Under the pieces are notes generated by a model. That model was given only the letters and a program-made list of their open reading frames with translations, did no database searches and was not told the DNA's origin. From Siculibacillus lacustris (GTDB lineage Bacteria; Pseudomonadota; Alphaproteobacteria; Rhizobiales; Ancalomicrobiaceae): a stretch of 64,000 nucleotides of DNA. The stretch covers positions 124,001 through 188,000 of the forward strand of contig NZ_SJFN01000010.1 of NCBI RefSeq assembly GCF_004328075.1, given 5' to 3'. A program made the translations under genes and the position numbers. Shown in pieces: positions 26,498-35,437 of the stretch. Position 1 is the stretch's first letter. Each line of letters starts with the position of its first letter.

Positions 26498-28006
26498 ATG
26501 GACGTTCCGGCGCGGCCCCGGGTCGTCATGCGGGGCATCACCAAGACGTTTCCGGGGGTCAAGGCCCTCGACGGCGTCGATTTCACTCTGGCCCCGGGCG
26601 AGATCCATGCCCTGCTCGGCGAGAACGGTGCGGGCAAATCGACCCTGGTCAAGGTTCTGACCGGGGTTCTGGCGGCGGATGCCGGTACGGTCGAACTCGA
26701 CGGCGTGCCCATCCGGGTGGCCTCACCGGCGGCGGCCCAGGATCTGGGCATCAACACCGTCTATCAGGAGGTCAATCTCGTCCCGACCCTGTCGGTGGCC
26801 GAGAACCTGATGCTCGAGCGGCAGTCGTCGCGCTTCGGGCTGATCTCCTGGCGCAAGACGCGGGAACGGGCCGAGGCGGCGCTGGCCCGCCTCAAGATCC
26901 ACGTCGACGTCGGCCGGTCGCTCGGCTCCTGCTCGCTGGCGATCCAACAATTGGTGGCGATCGCCCGGGCGCTCGATCGCGACACCCGCGTCCTGGTGCT
27001 CGACGAGCCGACCGCCAGTCTCGACGCCCACGAGGTCGAAGGCCTGTTCACGGTGTTGCGCGACATCCGCGCCCGCGGCATCGCCATCGTCTTCATCACC
27101 CACTTCATCGATCAGGTCTACGCCATCGCCGACCGGATCACCGTGCTGCGCAACGGGCGCTTCGCCGGCACCGGCACGATCGCCGAAGTGCCGCGGATGC
27201 GGCTGGTCACCCTGATGCTCGGCAAGCAGATCGAGAGCCACTATGCCGAGCGGCCGACCACCGAGAGCATCGACCAGACCGGCGCGCCGGTGATCGCCGC
27301 GACCGGGCTCGGGCGGGCCCGTTGGTTGGAACCGATCGATCTCTCGGTGCGCGCCGGGGAAGTGGTCGGGCTCGCCGGCCTGCTCGGATCCGGGCGGACC
27401 GAAACGGCCAAGCTGCTGTTCGGCGCCGAACGGGCCGACAAGGGCTCGCTGGTGATCGACGGTGTCCCGGTGACCCTGCGCTCGCCCGGTCAGGCGATCC
27501 GCATGGGCTTCGGATTCTGTCCGGAAGACCGCAAGCACGAGGGGCTGATCCTCGACCTCAGCGTGCGCGAGAACCTGATCCTGGCGCTGCAGTGTCGGCG
27601 CGGATGGTGGAACCGGGTCGGTCAGGCCGAGCAGAACCGTATCGCCGCCGAAATGATCGCGGCGCTCGGCATCGCCACGCCGGACGCCGAGAAGCCGGTC
27701 GGACAATTGTCCGGCGGCAATCAGCAGAAGGTGATCCTGGCGCGCTGGCTGGCGGCCAAGCCGCGGCTGCTGATCCTCGACGAACCGACCCGCGGCATCG
27801 ACATCGGCGCGCATGCCGAGATCGTCGGCCTGATTCGGCGGCTGTGCCGCGAAGGTCTGGCGCTGATCGTCGCCTCGTCGGAGCTCGAGGAGATCGTCGC
27901 CTTCAGCCATCGCGTCGCGGTGCTGCGCGATCGGCGCAAGGTGTCCGAGATCGTCGGCGCCGACATCACCCAGTCGACCATCGTGGAGGCGATCGCCAAC
28001 TCATGA
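26498..28006 (+). CDS. ytfR: YtfR-type sugar ABC importer ATPase
   Basis: The 502-residue double ATPase has a first half with Walker [10 protein letters not shown] and Walker [14 protein letters not shown], and a weak signature (CSLAIQQLVAIARAL). The second half has the usual degenerate Walker A GLLGSGRTE, then [15 protein letters not shown] and [13 protein letters not shown]. It energises the two permeases encoded next. AGGAG precedes the ATG. A 250-base spacer with a hairpin separates it from the ytfQ-like gene; its stop overlaps the next start (ATGA). Confidence 0.93.
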   Translation: MDVPARPRVVMRGITKTFPGVKALDGVDFTLAPGEIHALLGENGAGKSTLVKVLTGVLAADAGTVELDGVPIRVASPAAAQDLGINTVYQEVNLVPTLSVAENLMLERQSSRFGLISWRKTRERAEAALARLKIHVDVGRSLGSCSLAIQQLVAIARALDRDTRVLVLDEPTASLDAHEVEGLFTVLRDIRARGIAIVFITHFIDQVYAIADRITVLRNGRFAGTGTIAEVPRMRLVTLMLGKQIESHYAERPTTESIDQTGAPVIAATGLGRARWLEPIDLSVRAGEVVGLAGLLGSGRTETAKLLFGAERADKGSLVIDGVPVTLRSPGQAIRMGFGFCPEDRKHEGLILDLSVRENLILALQCRRGWWNRVGQAEQNRIAAEMIAALGIATPDAEKPVGQLSGGNQQKVILARWLAAKPRLLILDEPTRGIDIGAHAEIVGLIRRLCREGLALIVASSELEEIVAFSHRVAVLRDRRKVSEIVGADITQSTIVEAIANS

Positions 28007-29043
28007 TCCCGGTCCCCCCTCCTTCGGAACCCGCCACCAAGACGCGCCGGCCGTTGCCGGCGGTGGTGTGGCCGCTCGTCGCGCTGGCGGCGATCCTGGT
28101 CGTCGACGGCTTCATCAGCCCGTCCTTCTTTTCGATCCGCCTCGTCGAAGGGCGGCTCTACGGCAGCCTGATCGACATCGTCTATCGCGGCACGCCGATC
28201 GCACTCCTGGCGCTCGGCATGGCGATCGTCATCGGTGCCAAGGGTATCGACCTGTCGGTCGGCTCGGTGGTGGCGATCGCCGGTGCGGTGATGGCCCATT
28301 TCATCCATCTCGGCTTCGATCCGGCGGTGGTGGTGGCGGCGACGCTGGCGGTCGGCCTGCTGTGCGGCCTGTGGAACGGCTTCCTGGTGGCGGTCCTGTC
28401 GATCCAGCCGATCATCGCGACGCTGATCCTGATGGTCGCCGGTCGCGGCATCGCCCTGATGATCAACGGCGGTCGCATCCCGACCTTCCGCTCCGACTTC
28501 TTCTCGGCGCTGTCGACCGGCCGCATCTGGGTGATCCCGTCGCGGCTGTTCCTGGTGGCGCTGGTGTTCCTGGTGCTGTGGGCGGTGCTGCGGCGCACGG
28601 CCTTCGGCCTGTTCGTCGAAGCGGTCGGCGGCAATGCGTCGGCGGCGCGGCTCGCCGGCATCGGCACGCGGATGGTGACGCTGGCGACCTACGGCATCTC
28701 GGGGGTCTGTGCGGCGCTGGCCGGGATCATCATCACCGGCGACACCCGCTCGTCGGATGCGGTGACCGCGGGGATGTGGTCGGAACTCGACGCCATCCTG
28801 GCGGTGGTGCTCGGCGGGGCGTCGCTCAACGGCGGCCGCATCTTCCTCGCCACGACCCTGGTCGGGGTGCTGATCATCCAGTCGCTGACCACCTCGATCC
28901 TGATGAGCGGCCTGCCGCCGGAGTTCAATCTGGTGGTCAAGGCGGTGGTGATCCTGGCGGTTCTGCTGGTGCAGGCGCCGAAGGTACGGACGGCGGTCGG
29001 TTCGCTGGTGGCGGCCTTCCGGCCGAGGAGGACGGAACGATGA
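28003..29043 (+). CDS. ytfT: YtfT-type sugar ABC permease
   Basis: A 346-residue inner-membrane permease of the RbsC/BPD_transp_2 family with about eight to ten hydrophobic segments. The characteristic [22 protein letters not shown] lies near residue 80. The coupling region EAVGGNASAARLAGI is in the C-terminal half, followed by LDAILAVVLGGASLNGG. This is the part missing from gguB. The ATG overlaps the ytfR-like stop by four bases, which excludes the longer open frame upstream. It pairs with the next permease as a heterodimer. Confidence 0.92.
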   Translation: MIPVPPPSEPATKTRRPLPAVVWPLVALAAILVVDGFISPSFFSIRLVEGRLYGSLIDIVYRGTPIALLALGMAIVIGAKGIDLSVGSVVAIAGAVMAHFIHLGFDPAVVVAATLAVGLLCGLWNGFLVAVLSIQPIIATLILMVAGRGIALMINGGRIPTFRSDFFSALSTGRIWVIPSRLFLVALVFLVLWAVLRRTAFGLFVEAVGGNASAARLAGIGTRMVTLATYGISGVCAALAGIIITGDTRSSDAVTAGMWSELDAILAVVLGGASLNGGRIFLATTLVGVLIIQSLTTSILMSGLPPEFNLVVKAVVILAVLLVQAPKVRTAVGSLVAAFRPRRTER

Positions 29044-30014
29044 GAGAGCGACGCCTGCCGATCCTGGCGACCATCGCCGTCTTCGTCCTGCTCTATGCGC
29101 TGGGCGGCCTCCACTTCAACCACTTCCTGTCGACCGGTGTCTTCGGCAACCTGTTGACCGACAACGCCTTCGTCATCATCGCCGGGCTCGGCATGACCTT
29201 CGTCATCCTGTCCGGGGGGATCGATCTGTCGGTCGGCTCGATGATCGGCTTCGTCGGCATCGCCATGGCGACGATGGTCGCCCACGGCTGGCATCCGCTG
29301 GCGGCGATCGCCGTGCTGCTGGTGATGGGCATCGTGCTCGGCGCGCTCATGGGCTGGATCATCGACGCCTTCGAGATCCAACCGTTCATCGTGACGCTGA
29401 CCGCGATGTTCCTGCTGCGCGGCCTGTGTTTCGTCATCAGCCTCGACTCGGTGCCGATCAAGCATCCCTTCGTCGAGGCCTTCTCCGACTTCCATCTGGC
29501 GCTGCCCGGGGACGGGTGGTTGTCGGGGCCGGCGCTGGTGATGCTGGCGGCGCTGGCCTTCGCGGTGGTCGTCGCCCACTTCACCCGCTTCGGCGCCAAC
29601 GTCTATGCGGTCGGCGGCGATGCGGCCTCGGCGCTGCTGCTCGGCGTGCCGGTGCGGCGGACGATCGTCGGGGTCTATGCGCTCAACGGCGCCTTCGGGG
29701 TGCTGGCGGGGGCGACCTATGCCTTCTACACCTCGTCGGGCTACCCGCTGGCGGCCAGTGGCGTCGAGCTCGATGCCATCGCCGCGGTGGTGATCGGCGG
29801 CACGCTGCTCACCGGCGGCGTCGGTCTGGTGATCGGCACGGTGTTCGGCGGGCTGATCCAGGGCCTGATCCAGACGCTGATCATCTTCGACGGGTCGCTC
29901 GACAGCTGGTGGATCCGCATCGTCATCGGCGGCCTGCTGTTCGTGTTCATCGTGTTGCAGAAGCTGATCATGCGCTCGGTCACTGCGCTCGGCGCGTCGG
30001 CCGCGCCGGGCTGA
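29040..30014 (+). CDS. yjfF: YjfF-type sugar ABC permease
   Basis: The 324-residue second permease of the YtfQRT-YjfF-type importer. It has SGGIDLSVGSMIGFVGIAMAT near residue 60, the loop YAVGGDAASALLLGV, and ELDAIAAVVIGGTLLTGGVG near the C-terminus. The ATG at 29040 overlaps the previous stop by four bases. It closes the transporter operon; a GC-rich dyad follows. Confidence 0.92.
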   Translation: MRERRLPILATIAVFVLLYALGGLHFNHFLSTGVFGNLLTDNAFVIIAGLGMTFVILSGGIDLSVGSMIGFVGIAMATMVAHGWHPLAAIAVLLVMGIVLGALMGWIIDAFEIQPFIVTLTAMFLLRGLCFVISLDSVPIKHPFVEAFSDFHLALPGDGWLSGPALVMLAALAFAVVVAHFTRFGANVYAVGGDAASALLLGVPVRRTIVGVYALNGAFGVLAGATYAFYTSSGYPLAASGVELDAIAAVVIGGTLLTGGVGLVIGTVFGGLIQGLIQTLIIFDGSLDSWWIRIVIGGLLFVFIVLQKLIMRSVTALGASAAPG

Positions 30015-30019
30015 GGCCG

Positions 30020-30063
30020 CGCGCCGTCGGCGGGCGTCCCCCCGTCCGTCGGCGACGCGCGCC
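30020..30063 (+). terminator. GC-rich dyad after the yjfF-like gene
   Basis: GCGCG-C-CGTCG (30020-30030) can pair with CGACG-CGCGC (30054-30063), leaving one bulged base and a GC-rich loop that can fold further. It starts 6 bases after the stop and has no T-run. It is possibly an operon-end structure. Confidence 0.35.
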
Positions 30064-30086
30064 GAAGAGTCGCGCGGGCGAAGGGC

Positions 30087-30114
30087 TTGCCGCCTCCATA
30101 CAGTCCTGTATGGT
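30087..30114 (+). promoter_or_regulatory. soxB promoter overlapping a perfect palindromic operator
   Basis: TTGCCG (30087-30092), a 16-base spacer and TATGGT (30109-30114) form a plausible promoter. The spacer and -10 are covered by the dyad CCATACAGTCCTGTATGG (30096-30113), with 8-bp arms and a 2-base centre. This is typical of a TetR-family repressor site. A related site is at 36663-36680 beside a tetR gene. Confidence 0.65.
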
Positions 30115-30156
30115 CGAGATCGCGGGGTTCGCCCGCGGTCTTCGAGCGGTGACGCG

Positions 30157-31416
30157 ATGCAGCGGTATTCGGCCTTTTCCCTGGCGCGCCGGGCGCTCGG
30201 CGGACATCGCGGCTGGGAGCCGGCGTGGCGCAAGGCGACGCTGCGCGGTGCTTACGACGTGGTGGTGATCGGCGGCGGCGGCCACGGTCTGGCGACCGCC
30301 TATTACCTCATGGCCAATCACGGGGTCGCCCGCGTCGCGGTGATCGAGAAGGGCTGGATCGGCGGCGGCAACGTCGGCCGCAACACCACGGTGTTCCGCT
30401 CCAACTACCTGCTCGAAGACAACATCCGCTTCTACGAGCACGCCCTGAAGCTGTGGGAAGGGCTGACGGAAGAGCTCGACTTCAACCTGATGGTGTCGCA
30501 GCGCGGCTGCCTGATGCTCGCGACCTCGCTCGGCGAGATGAACGCGCTGCGCCGGCGCGGCAACATGATGCGGCTCGCCGGCACCGACGCCGAGTATCTC
30601 TCCGGCGACGAGGTGCGGCGCGAAGTCCCCAACGTGGTCGGCGAGGACGACGGCCTGTGGCCGATCTACGGCGGATTGATGCAGCGCCGGGCCGGCACCA
30701 TCCGCCACGATGCGGTCGCCTGGGGGCTGGCCCGCGGCGCCTCGGCGCGCGGTGCCGACATCGTCGAGAACTGCGAGGCGCTCGATTTCCTGTGGACCGG
30801 CGGGCGGATCTCCGGCGTGCGCACCACGCTCGGCGACGTCACCTGCGACAAGGTGGTGCTGGCGACCGCCGGTTCGGCGTCGCTGCTCGCCGCCAAGGCC
30901 GGATTGCGCCTGCCGATCGAGAGCCACCTGCTCCAGGCCTTCGTCACCGAAGGGCTGAAGCCGCTGGTCGACACGGTGATCGTGTGGGGCGGCCCCGGCC
31001 ACTTCTACATCTCCCAGTCCGACAAGGGCGGGCTGGTGTTCGGCGGCGATCTCGACGGCTACAATTCCTACGCCCAGCGCGGCAACCTGCCGCTGGTCGA
31101 AGACGTGATCTCGGCCGGGATCGGCCTGATGCCGAACATTTCGCGGCTGCGCCTGCTGCGCCACTGGGGCGGCATCATGGACATGACCATGGACGGCAGC
31201 CCGATCATCGGGCCGGCGCCGGTCGACGGGCTGATCCTCGACGTCGGCTGGTGCTACGGCGGCTTCAAGGCGATTCCCGCCGGCGGCTGGCTGGCGGCGC
31301 ACGCCGCGGCGACCGGAAGCCCCCACGAACTGGCGCCGCCCTTCGCGCTCGACCGCTTCGCCCGTGGCCGGCTCCTCGACGAGACCGGCAACGGCCCCGT
31401 GCCCAATCGCCAATGA
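30157..31416 (+). CDS. soxB: Sarcosine oxidase beta subunit
   Basis: The 419-residue flavoprotein subunit of heterotetrameric sarcosine oxidase demethylates sarcosine to glycine. It begins with a dinucleotide-binding motif after a short N-terminal segment (VVVIGGGGHGLATAYYLMANHG, near residue 34). GGNVGRNTTVFRSNY follows, typical of SoxB. The stretch RHDAVAWGLARGA near residue 185 likely holds the histidine that binds FMN covalently in the family. The C-terminal IDGSPIIGPAP-like segment and GWCYGGFKAIPAGG complete the FAD site. It is the first gene of soxBDAG, behind a palindromic operator. Confidence 0.95.
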   Translation: MQRYSAFSLARRALGGHRGWEPAWRKATLRGAYDVVVIGGGGHGLATAYYLMANHGVARVAVIEKGWIGGGNVGRNTTVFRSNYLLEDNIRFYEHALKLWEGLTEELDFNLMVSQRGCLMLATSLGEMNALRRRGNMMRLAGTDAEYLSGDEVRREVPNVVGEDDGLWPIYGGLMQRRAGTIRHDAVAWGLARGASARGADIVENCEALDFLWTGGRISGVRTTLGDVTCDKVVLATAGSASLLAAKAGLRLPIESHLLQAFVTEGLKPLVDTVIVWGGPGHFYISQSDKGGLVFGGDLDGYNSYAQRGNLPLVEDVISAGIGLMPNISRLRLLRHWGGIMDMTMDGSPIIGPAPVDGLILDVGWCYGGFKAIPAGGWLAAHAAATGSPHELAPPFALDRFARGRLLDETGNGPVPNRQ

Positions 31417-31466
31417 CCGTGGCGGGCCGCGCCCGCCGCTCTCGATCTCACCCAGGACGACCGACC

Positions 31467-31748
31467 GTGATCCTCATCTCCTGCCCCTGGTGCGGCGACC
31501 GTGATCAGACCGAGTTCGCCTATGGCGGCGACGCCACGGTGCAACGCCCGGCCCCCGACGACGCCGATCCCACGCGCTGGTTCGACTATGTCCACACCCG
31601 TGACAATCCGCGCGGAAGCCACCGCGAACTGTGGTTCCACGCCTTCGGCTGCCGGCAATGGGTCGAGGTGACCCGCGACACGGCGACCCATGCGGTCGCC
31701 GGTGCGGTGCTGGCCGGGCTGCGGGTCGGCGAAGGAGAGACGCCATGA
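31467..31748 (+). CDS. soxD: Sarcosine oxidase delta subunit
   Basis: A small 93-residue subunit starting at GTG 31467, preceded by AGGACG. It has the delta-subunit zinc motif: CPWCG at residues 6-10 and, further on, H-E-L-W-F-H-A-F-GC near residue 60, with HTRDNPRGSHRELWFH typical of SoxD. It stabilises the alpha-beta flavoenzyme and has no activity of its own. The stop overlaps the soxA start by four bases. Without the GTG start the gene is easily missed. Confidence 0.93.
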   Translation: MILISCPWCGDRDQTEFAYGGDATVQRPAPDDADPTRWFDYVHTRDNPRGSHRELWFHAFGCRQWVEVTRDTATHAVAGAVLAGLRVGEGETP

Positions 31749-34705
31749 GCGCGGGACCCCATCGCCTCGACGGGGGCGGGCTGATCGATCGCGCCCGGCC
31801 GCTCGGCTTCACCTTCGACGGGACGCCCTTCACCGGCTTCGCCGGCGACACGCTGGCCTCGGCCCTGCTCGGCGCCGGCGTCCGGGTGATCGGCCGCAGC
31901 TTCAAATACCATCGGCCGCGTGGGATTCTCACCGCCGGTTCGGAGGAGCCCAACGGTCTGGTGACGCTCGGCCACGGCGCGCGGCGCGATCCCAACGCCC
32001 GGGCGACCATGGTGGAGCTGACCCAGGGCCTCGAGGCGGCGAGCCAGAACGCCTGGCCGAGCCTCGGTTTCGATCTGATGTCCTTCGTGACAGGGCCGTT
32101 CGGGCGCTTCCTGCCGGCCGGCTTCTATTACAAGACCTTCAAATGGCCGGCGTCGTGGTGGGAGCCGGTCTATGAGCGGATCATCCGCGCCGCCGCCGGG
32201 CTCGGGGCCGCGCCGCAAGGTACCGATCCCGATCGCTACGAGCGGATCTTCGGCCATACCGACGTGTTGGTGGTCGGCGCCGGCGCCGCCGGGCTCGCCG
32301 CGGCGCAGGCGGCGGGCGAAGCCGGGCTGAGCGTCACGCTGGTCGACGAGGGCGATCGGGTCGGCGGGGCGATCCTGGCGGAGAGCGGTCTCGTCGACGG
32401 CGCCGCGCCGGCCGATCGGGTCGCCGCGGCGCTCGCCCGGCTCGCCGGGCTCGGCGTCCGCGTGCTCACCCGCACCACCGCCTTCGGGCTCTACGACGGC
32501 GGCTCGGTCGGACTGGTCGAGCGCGTCGCACCGGGGTCGGTGGAAGCCGCGCGGGAGATCCTTCATGTCCTGCGCACCCGGGCGATCGTGTTGGCGACCG
32601 GGGCGATCGAACAGCCGCTGGTGTTCGCCGACAACGATCGTCCCGGCCATTTCACCGCCGGGGCGGCGCGGCTCTACCTCAACCGCTTCGGCGTGGCGGT
32701 CGGGCGGCGGATCGTCGTCGCCACCGCGACCGACGCGGCCTATGCCACGGCCTTCGATCTGGTCGCGGTGGGGCTCGATGTGCCGGTGATCGCCGATCGC
32801 CGGGTCACGCCGCCGACCGATCTGGTGGCGCGGGCCCGCGATCTCGGCATCGACGTGCGGCCGGCGACGGCGATCCACGGCACGCGCGGTCGTTCGGCGG
32901 TCGCCGGGGCCGAGATCGGTCCGGTGTTCGGGGCGCCGTCGACGATCGAATGCGATGCGATCGTGACCTCGGGCGGCTTCGCCCCGGCGATCCATCTCGC
33001 CGCGCAGGGCCGCGAGCGGCCGGTGTGGGATCCCGAAACCGCGTCGTTCCGTCTCGCGGACTCGGCGGGACCGGTGTTCGTCGCCGGCGCCGCCGACGGT
33101 CGCGGCACGCTCGCCGCGGCGCAGGCCGACGGCCGGGCGGTCGGCGAACGGGTCGCCGCCGTCCTCGGGCGCACCACCGCCCGCGCTCCGGCCGAGCGCC
33201 CCGCGCCGATCGCCGCGGTGCCGCCGCCGGCGCCGCCCTCGGGCGAGGATCACGCCTTCCTCGACTTCCAGAACGACGTGAAGGTCTCCGACGTGGCGCT
33301 CGCGGCGCGCGAGGGCTACGTCTCGGTCGAGCACATGAAGCGCTACACCACGCTCGGCATGGCGATCGACCAGGGCAAGACCGGCGCCGTCGCGGCGATC
33401 GATCGGCTCGCCTCGGCCCGGGGCCTGCCGATCGACGAGGTCGGCACCACGCTCTATCGCCCGCCCTATACGCCGGTGACGCTCGGGGCGCTGGCCGGGC
33501 GCCAGGTCGGGCTGCATCTGCGGCCGACCGCGCTGGTGCCCCTGCACGCGATCCACCGCGACCGCGGCGCGGTGTTCATCCGCACCGGGGCTTGGCTCCG
33601 GCCGCATTTCTATCCGCGCGGCGACGAGGGCATCGTCGCGGCGGCGCTGCGCGAAGCGCAATACGTGCGCGAGGGGGTCGGCGTCTGCGACGTCTCGACC
33701 CTCGGCAAGGTCTTCGTCGAAGGCCCCGACGCGGCAGTCTTCCTCGAACGGCTCTATGCGGTGCGGATTGCCAGTCTGAAGCCGGGGCGGGCGCGTTACG
33801 GCGTGATGCTGCGCGACGACGGCCATGCCTTCGACGACGGCATCGTCTGCCGGATCGATGCTTCGCGCTTCTACCTCACCACCACCACCGCCAAGGCCGG
33901 CGAGATCGAGGCGCTGTTCGCCAAGCGCCTGCAGATCGATTGGCCCGAGCTCGAAGTGGCGGTGACCTGGGCGACCGAGACCTTCGCGGCGCTGGCGGTG
34001 ACCGGACCGCGGGCGCGCGAGGTCGTCGCCGGGCTGGTCGCCGAGGGCCTCGACGTCTCGGACGCCGCCCTGCCGCACATGAGCCACCGCCTCGCGACGA
34101 CCCGCGGCGGCATCGGCTTCCGGCTGCTCCGGGTGTCGTTCACCGGCGAGCGCGGCTACGAGTTGCACGTCCCGGCGGAGCGGGCGACGGCGCTGTTCGC
34201 CGAGCTCGAAGCGGCGGGAAAGCCGCAGGGGCTAGAACTCTTCGGGCTCGAGGCGCTCGACGTGTTGCGGCTGGAGAAGGGCTATCCGGCCGGCGCCGAG
34301 ATCGACGGCCGCACCACGCTCGCCGACCTCGGCCTCGACCGCTTCGCCAAGCCCGGCAGCGGCCATGCCGGGGCGGTGCTGGCGCGGCGCGAAGGCCTCG
34401 CCGATCCGCTGCGGCCGGCGATGGTCGGGCTCGTCGCCGCCGATCCGACGCAGAGCTTCTCGGCCGGGGCCCATCTCGTCGCGAGCGCCGATGCGCGGGC
34501 GCCCGGGCGTTCGCTCGGCTGGATCACCTCGGTCGGCGCCAGCCCGATGCTCGGGCGAACGATCGGCCTCGGCTTCCTCGCCGACGGCCGGGCGCGGATC
34601 GGCGGGCGAATCTTCGCGGCCGACCCTCTGGCCGGCCGCCATGTCGAACTGGTCGTCGGAGCCCCGGTGTTCCACGATCCGGAAGGAGACCGTGTCCGTG
34701 GCTGA
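31745..34705 (+). CDS. soxA: Sarcosine oxidase alpha subunit
   Basis: The 986-residue alpha subunit has a degenerate ferredoxin-like N-terminal domain (FTGFAGDTLASALLGAGVRVIGRSFKYHRPRG) without cluster cysteines, as usual in this family. A NAD-binding domain (DVLVVGAGAAGLAAAQAAGEAGL, near residue 175) follows. A linker near residue 510 has FLDFQNDVKVSDV. The C-terminal GcvT-like folate-binding domain carries the methylene group to tetrahydrofolate. The start is fixed by ATGA overlap with soxD. The length is close to the roughly 970-1000 of known SoxA. Confidence 0.96.
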   Translation: MSAGPHRLDGGGLIDRARPLGFTFDGTPFTGFAGDTLASALLGAGVRVIGRSFKYHRPRGILTAGSEEPNGLVTLGHGARRDPNARATMVELTQGLEAASQNAWPSLGFDLMSFVTGPFGRFLPAGFYYKTFKWPASWWEPVYERIIRAAAGLGAAPQGTDPDRYERIFGHTDVLVVGAGAAGLAAAQAAGEAGLSVTLVDEGDRVGGAILAESGLVDGAAPADRVAAALARLAGLGVRVLTRTTAFGLYDGGSVGLVERVAPGSVEAAREILHVLRTRAIVLATGAIEQPLVFADNDRPGHFTAGAARLYLNRFGVAVGRRIVVATATDAAYATAFDLVAVGLDVPVIADRRVTPPTDLVARARDLGIDVRPATAIHGTRGRSAVAGAEIGPVFGAPSTIECDAIVTSGGFAPAIHLAAQGRERPVWDPETASFRLADSAGPVFVAGAADGRGTLAAAQADGRAVGERVAAVLGRTTARAPAERPAPIAAVPPPAPPSGEDHAFLDFQNDVKVSDVALAAREGYVSVEHMKRYTTLGMAIDQGKTGAVAAIDRLASARGLPIDEVGTTLYRPPYTPVTLGALAGRQVGLHLRPTALVPLHAIHRDRGAVFIRTGAWLRPHFYPRGDEGIVAAALREAQYVREGVGVCDVSTLGKVFVEGPDAAVFLERLYAVRIASLKPGRARYGVMLRDDGHAFDDGIVCRIDASRFYLTTTTAKAGEIEALFAKRLQIDWPELEVAVTWATETFAALAVTGPRAREVVAGLVAEGLDVSDAALPHMSHRLATTRGGIGFRLLRVSFTGERGYELHVPAERATALFAELEAAGKPQGLELFGLEALDVLRLEKGYPAGAEIDGRTTLADLGLDRFAKPGSGHAGAVLARREGLADPLRPAMVGLVAADPTQSFSAGAHLVASADARAPGRSLGWITSVGASPMLGRTIGLGFLADGRARIGGRIFAADPLAGRHVELVVGAPVFHDPEGDRVRG

Positions 34706-35327
34706 CGTCCTCACCGATCGCCATCCGTTGCCGCCGCTCGACGGCGACGATCTCGCACTGCGGCCGTGGAGTCCGGCCCGGATCCTCTCGGCCACCGCCT
34801 GGAGCGAGGAGTCGCTCGCCCGCCTGGTCGCGGCGCTCGGGGTGGAGCGTCCGAACGACGGGCGCCGAGCCCAAGCCGCGCCGCAGGGTCGGGTGTGGTG
34901 GACCGCGCCGCGGAGGGCGCTGGTGATCGCCGAGACTTCGGACGCGCCGAGTCTCGGCGAGGGCGAGGGCTGGGTGATGCAGGCCGAAACCGGGGCGCAT
35001 GTCGGGTTCCGGGTTGCGGGGGGCACGGCGCGGCGGCTGCTGGCGCGGTTGGTGCCGATCGATCTCGCCGAGGCGGTGTTTCCGATCGACGCCTTTGCCA
35101 CCACCCGCGCCGACGGGGTGTTGGTCCATGTCCAGCGGCGCATCGCCGAGGCGGCGCCGGAGGGCGACGGCTTCGATCTGATGGTGGCGCGCAGCCAGGG
35201 GCGGTTCTTCGCCGAGATTCTGGTCGACGCCGCGACCGCCTTCGGCGTCACGGTGCCGGACGAGATGCGCCGGGGCACCGCGGCGCGGCGCCTGTCGTCG
35301 CGCGAGGTGTTCGGGCCGTCCCGCTGA
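34692..35327 (+). CDS. soxG: Sarcosine oxidase gamma subunit
   Basis: The 211-residue gamma subunit, a GcvT-like partial fold, completes the heterotetramer. Recognisable segments are HVGFRVAGGTARRLLARLVPIDL, TTRADGVLVHVQRRIA and DLMVARSQGRFFAEIL. The start is GTG at 34692 or GTG at 34698, both after the AGGAG at 34684-34688; either overlaps the soxA end by 8 to 14 bases. A bidirectional terminator follows. Confidence 0.9.
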   Translation: MSVADVLTDRHPLPPLDGDDLALRPWSPARILSATAWSEESLARLVAALGVERPNDGRRAQAAPQGRVWWTAPRRALVIAETSDAPSLGEGEGWVMQAETGAHVGFRVAGGTARRLLARLVPIDLAEAVFPIDAFATTRADGVLVHVQRRIAEAAPEGDGFDLMVARSQGRFFAEILVDAATAFGVTVPDEMRRGTAARRLSSREVFGPSR

Positions 35328-35352
35328 GGCGGCCGGTCTCGATCGGACGAAC

Positions 35353-35388
35353 AAGGCCGGAGCGTCGGGCGACGATCCGGCCTTTTCC
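35353..35388. terminator. Bidirectional terminator between soxG and the binding-protein gene
   Basis: AAGGCCGGA (35353-35361) pairs with TCCGGCCTT (35376-35384). An inner CGTCG/CGACG stem extends it, and TTTT follows in the rightward direction. On the leftward strand the stem is followed by a short T-containing tract, so it could also end the convergent transcript. Confidence 0.8.
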
Positions 35389-35437
35389 GTCGATGGTGTG
35401 TCGCCCCCCGCCGGCGCGCGGCGAGGGGCGGCGAGGA

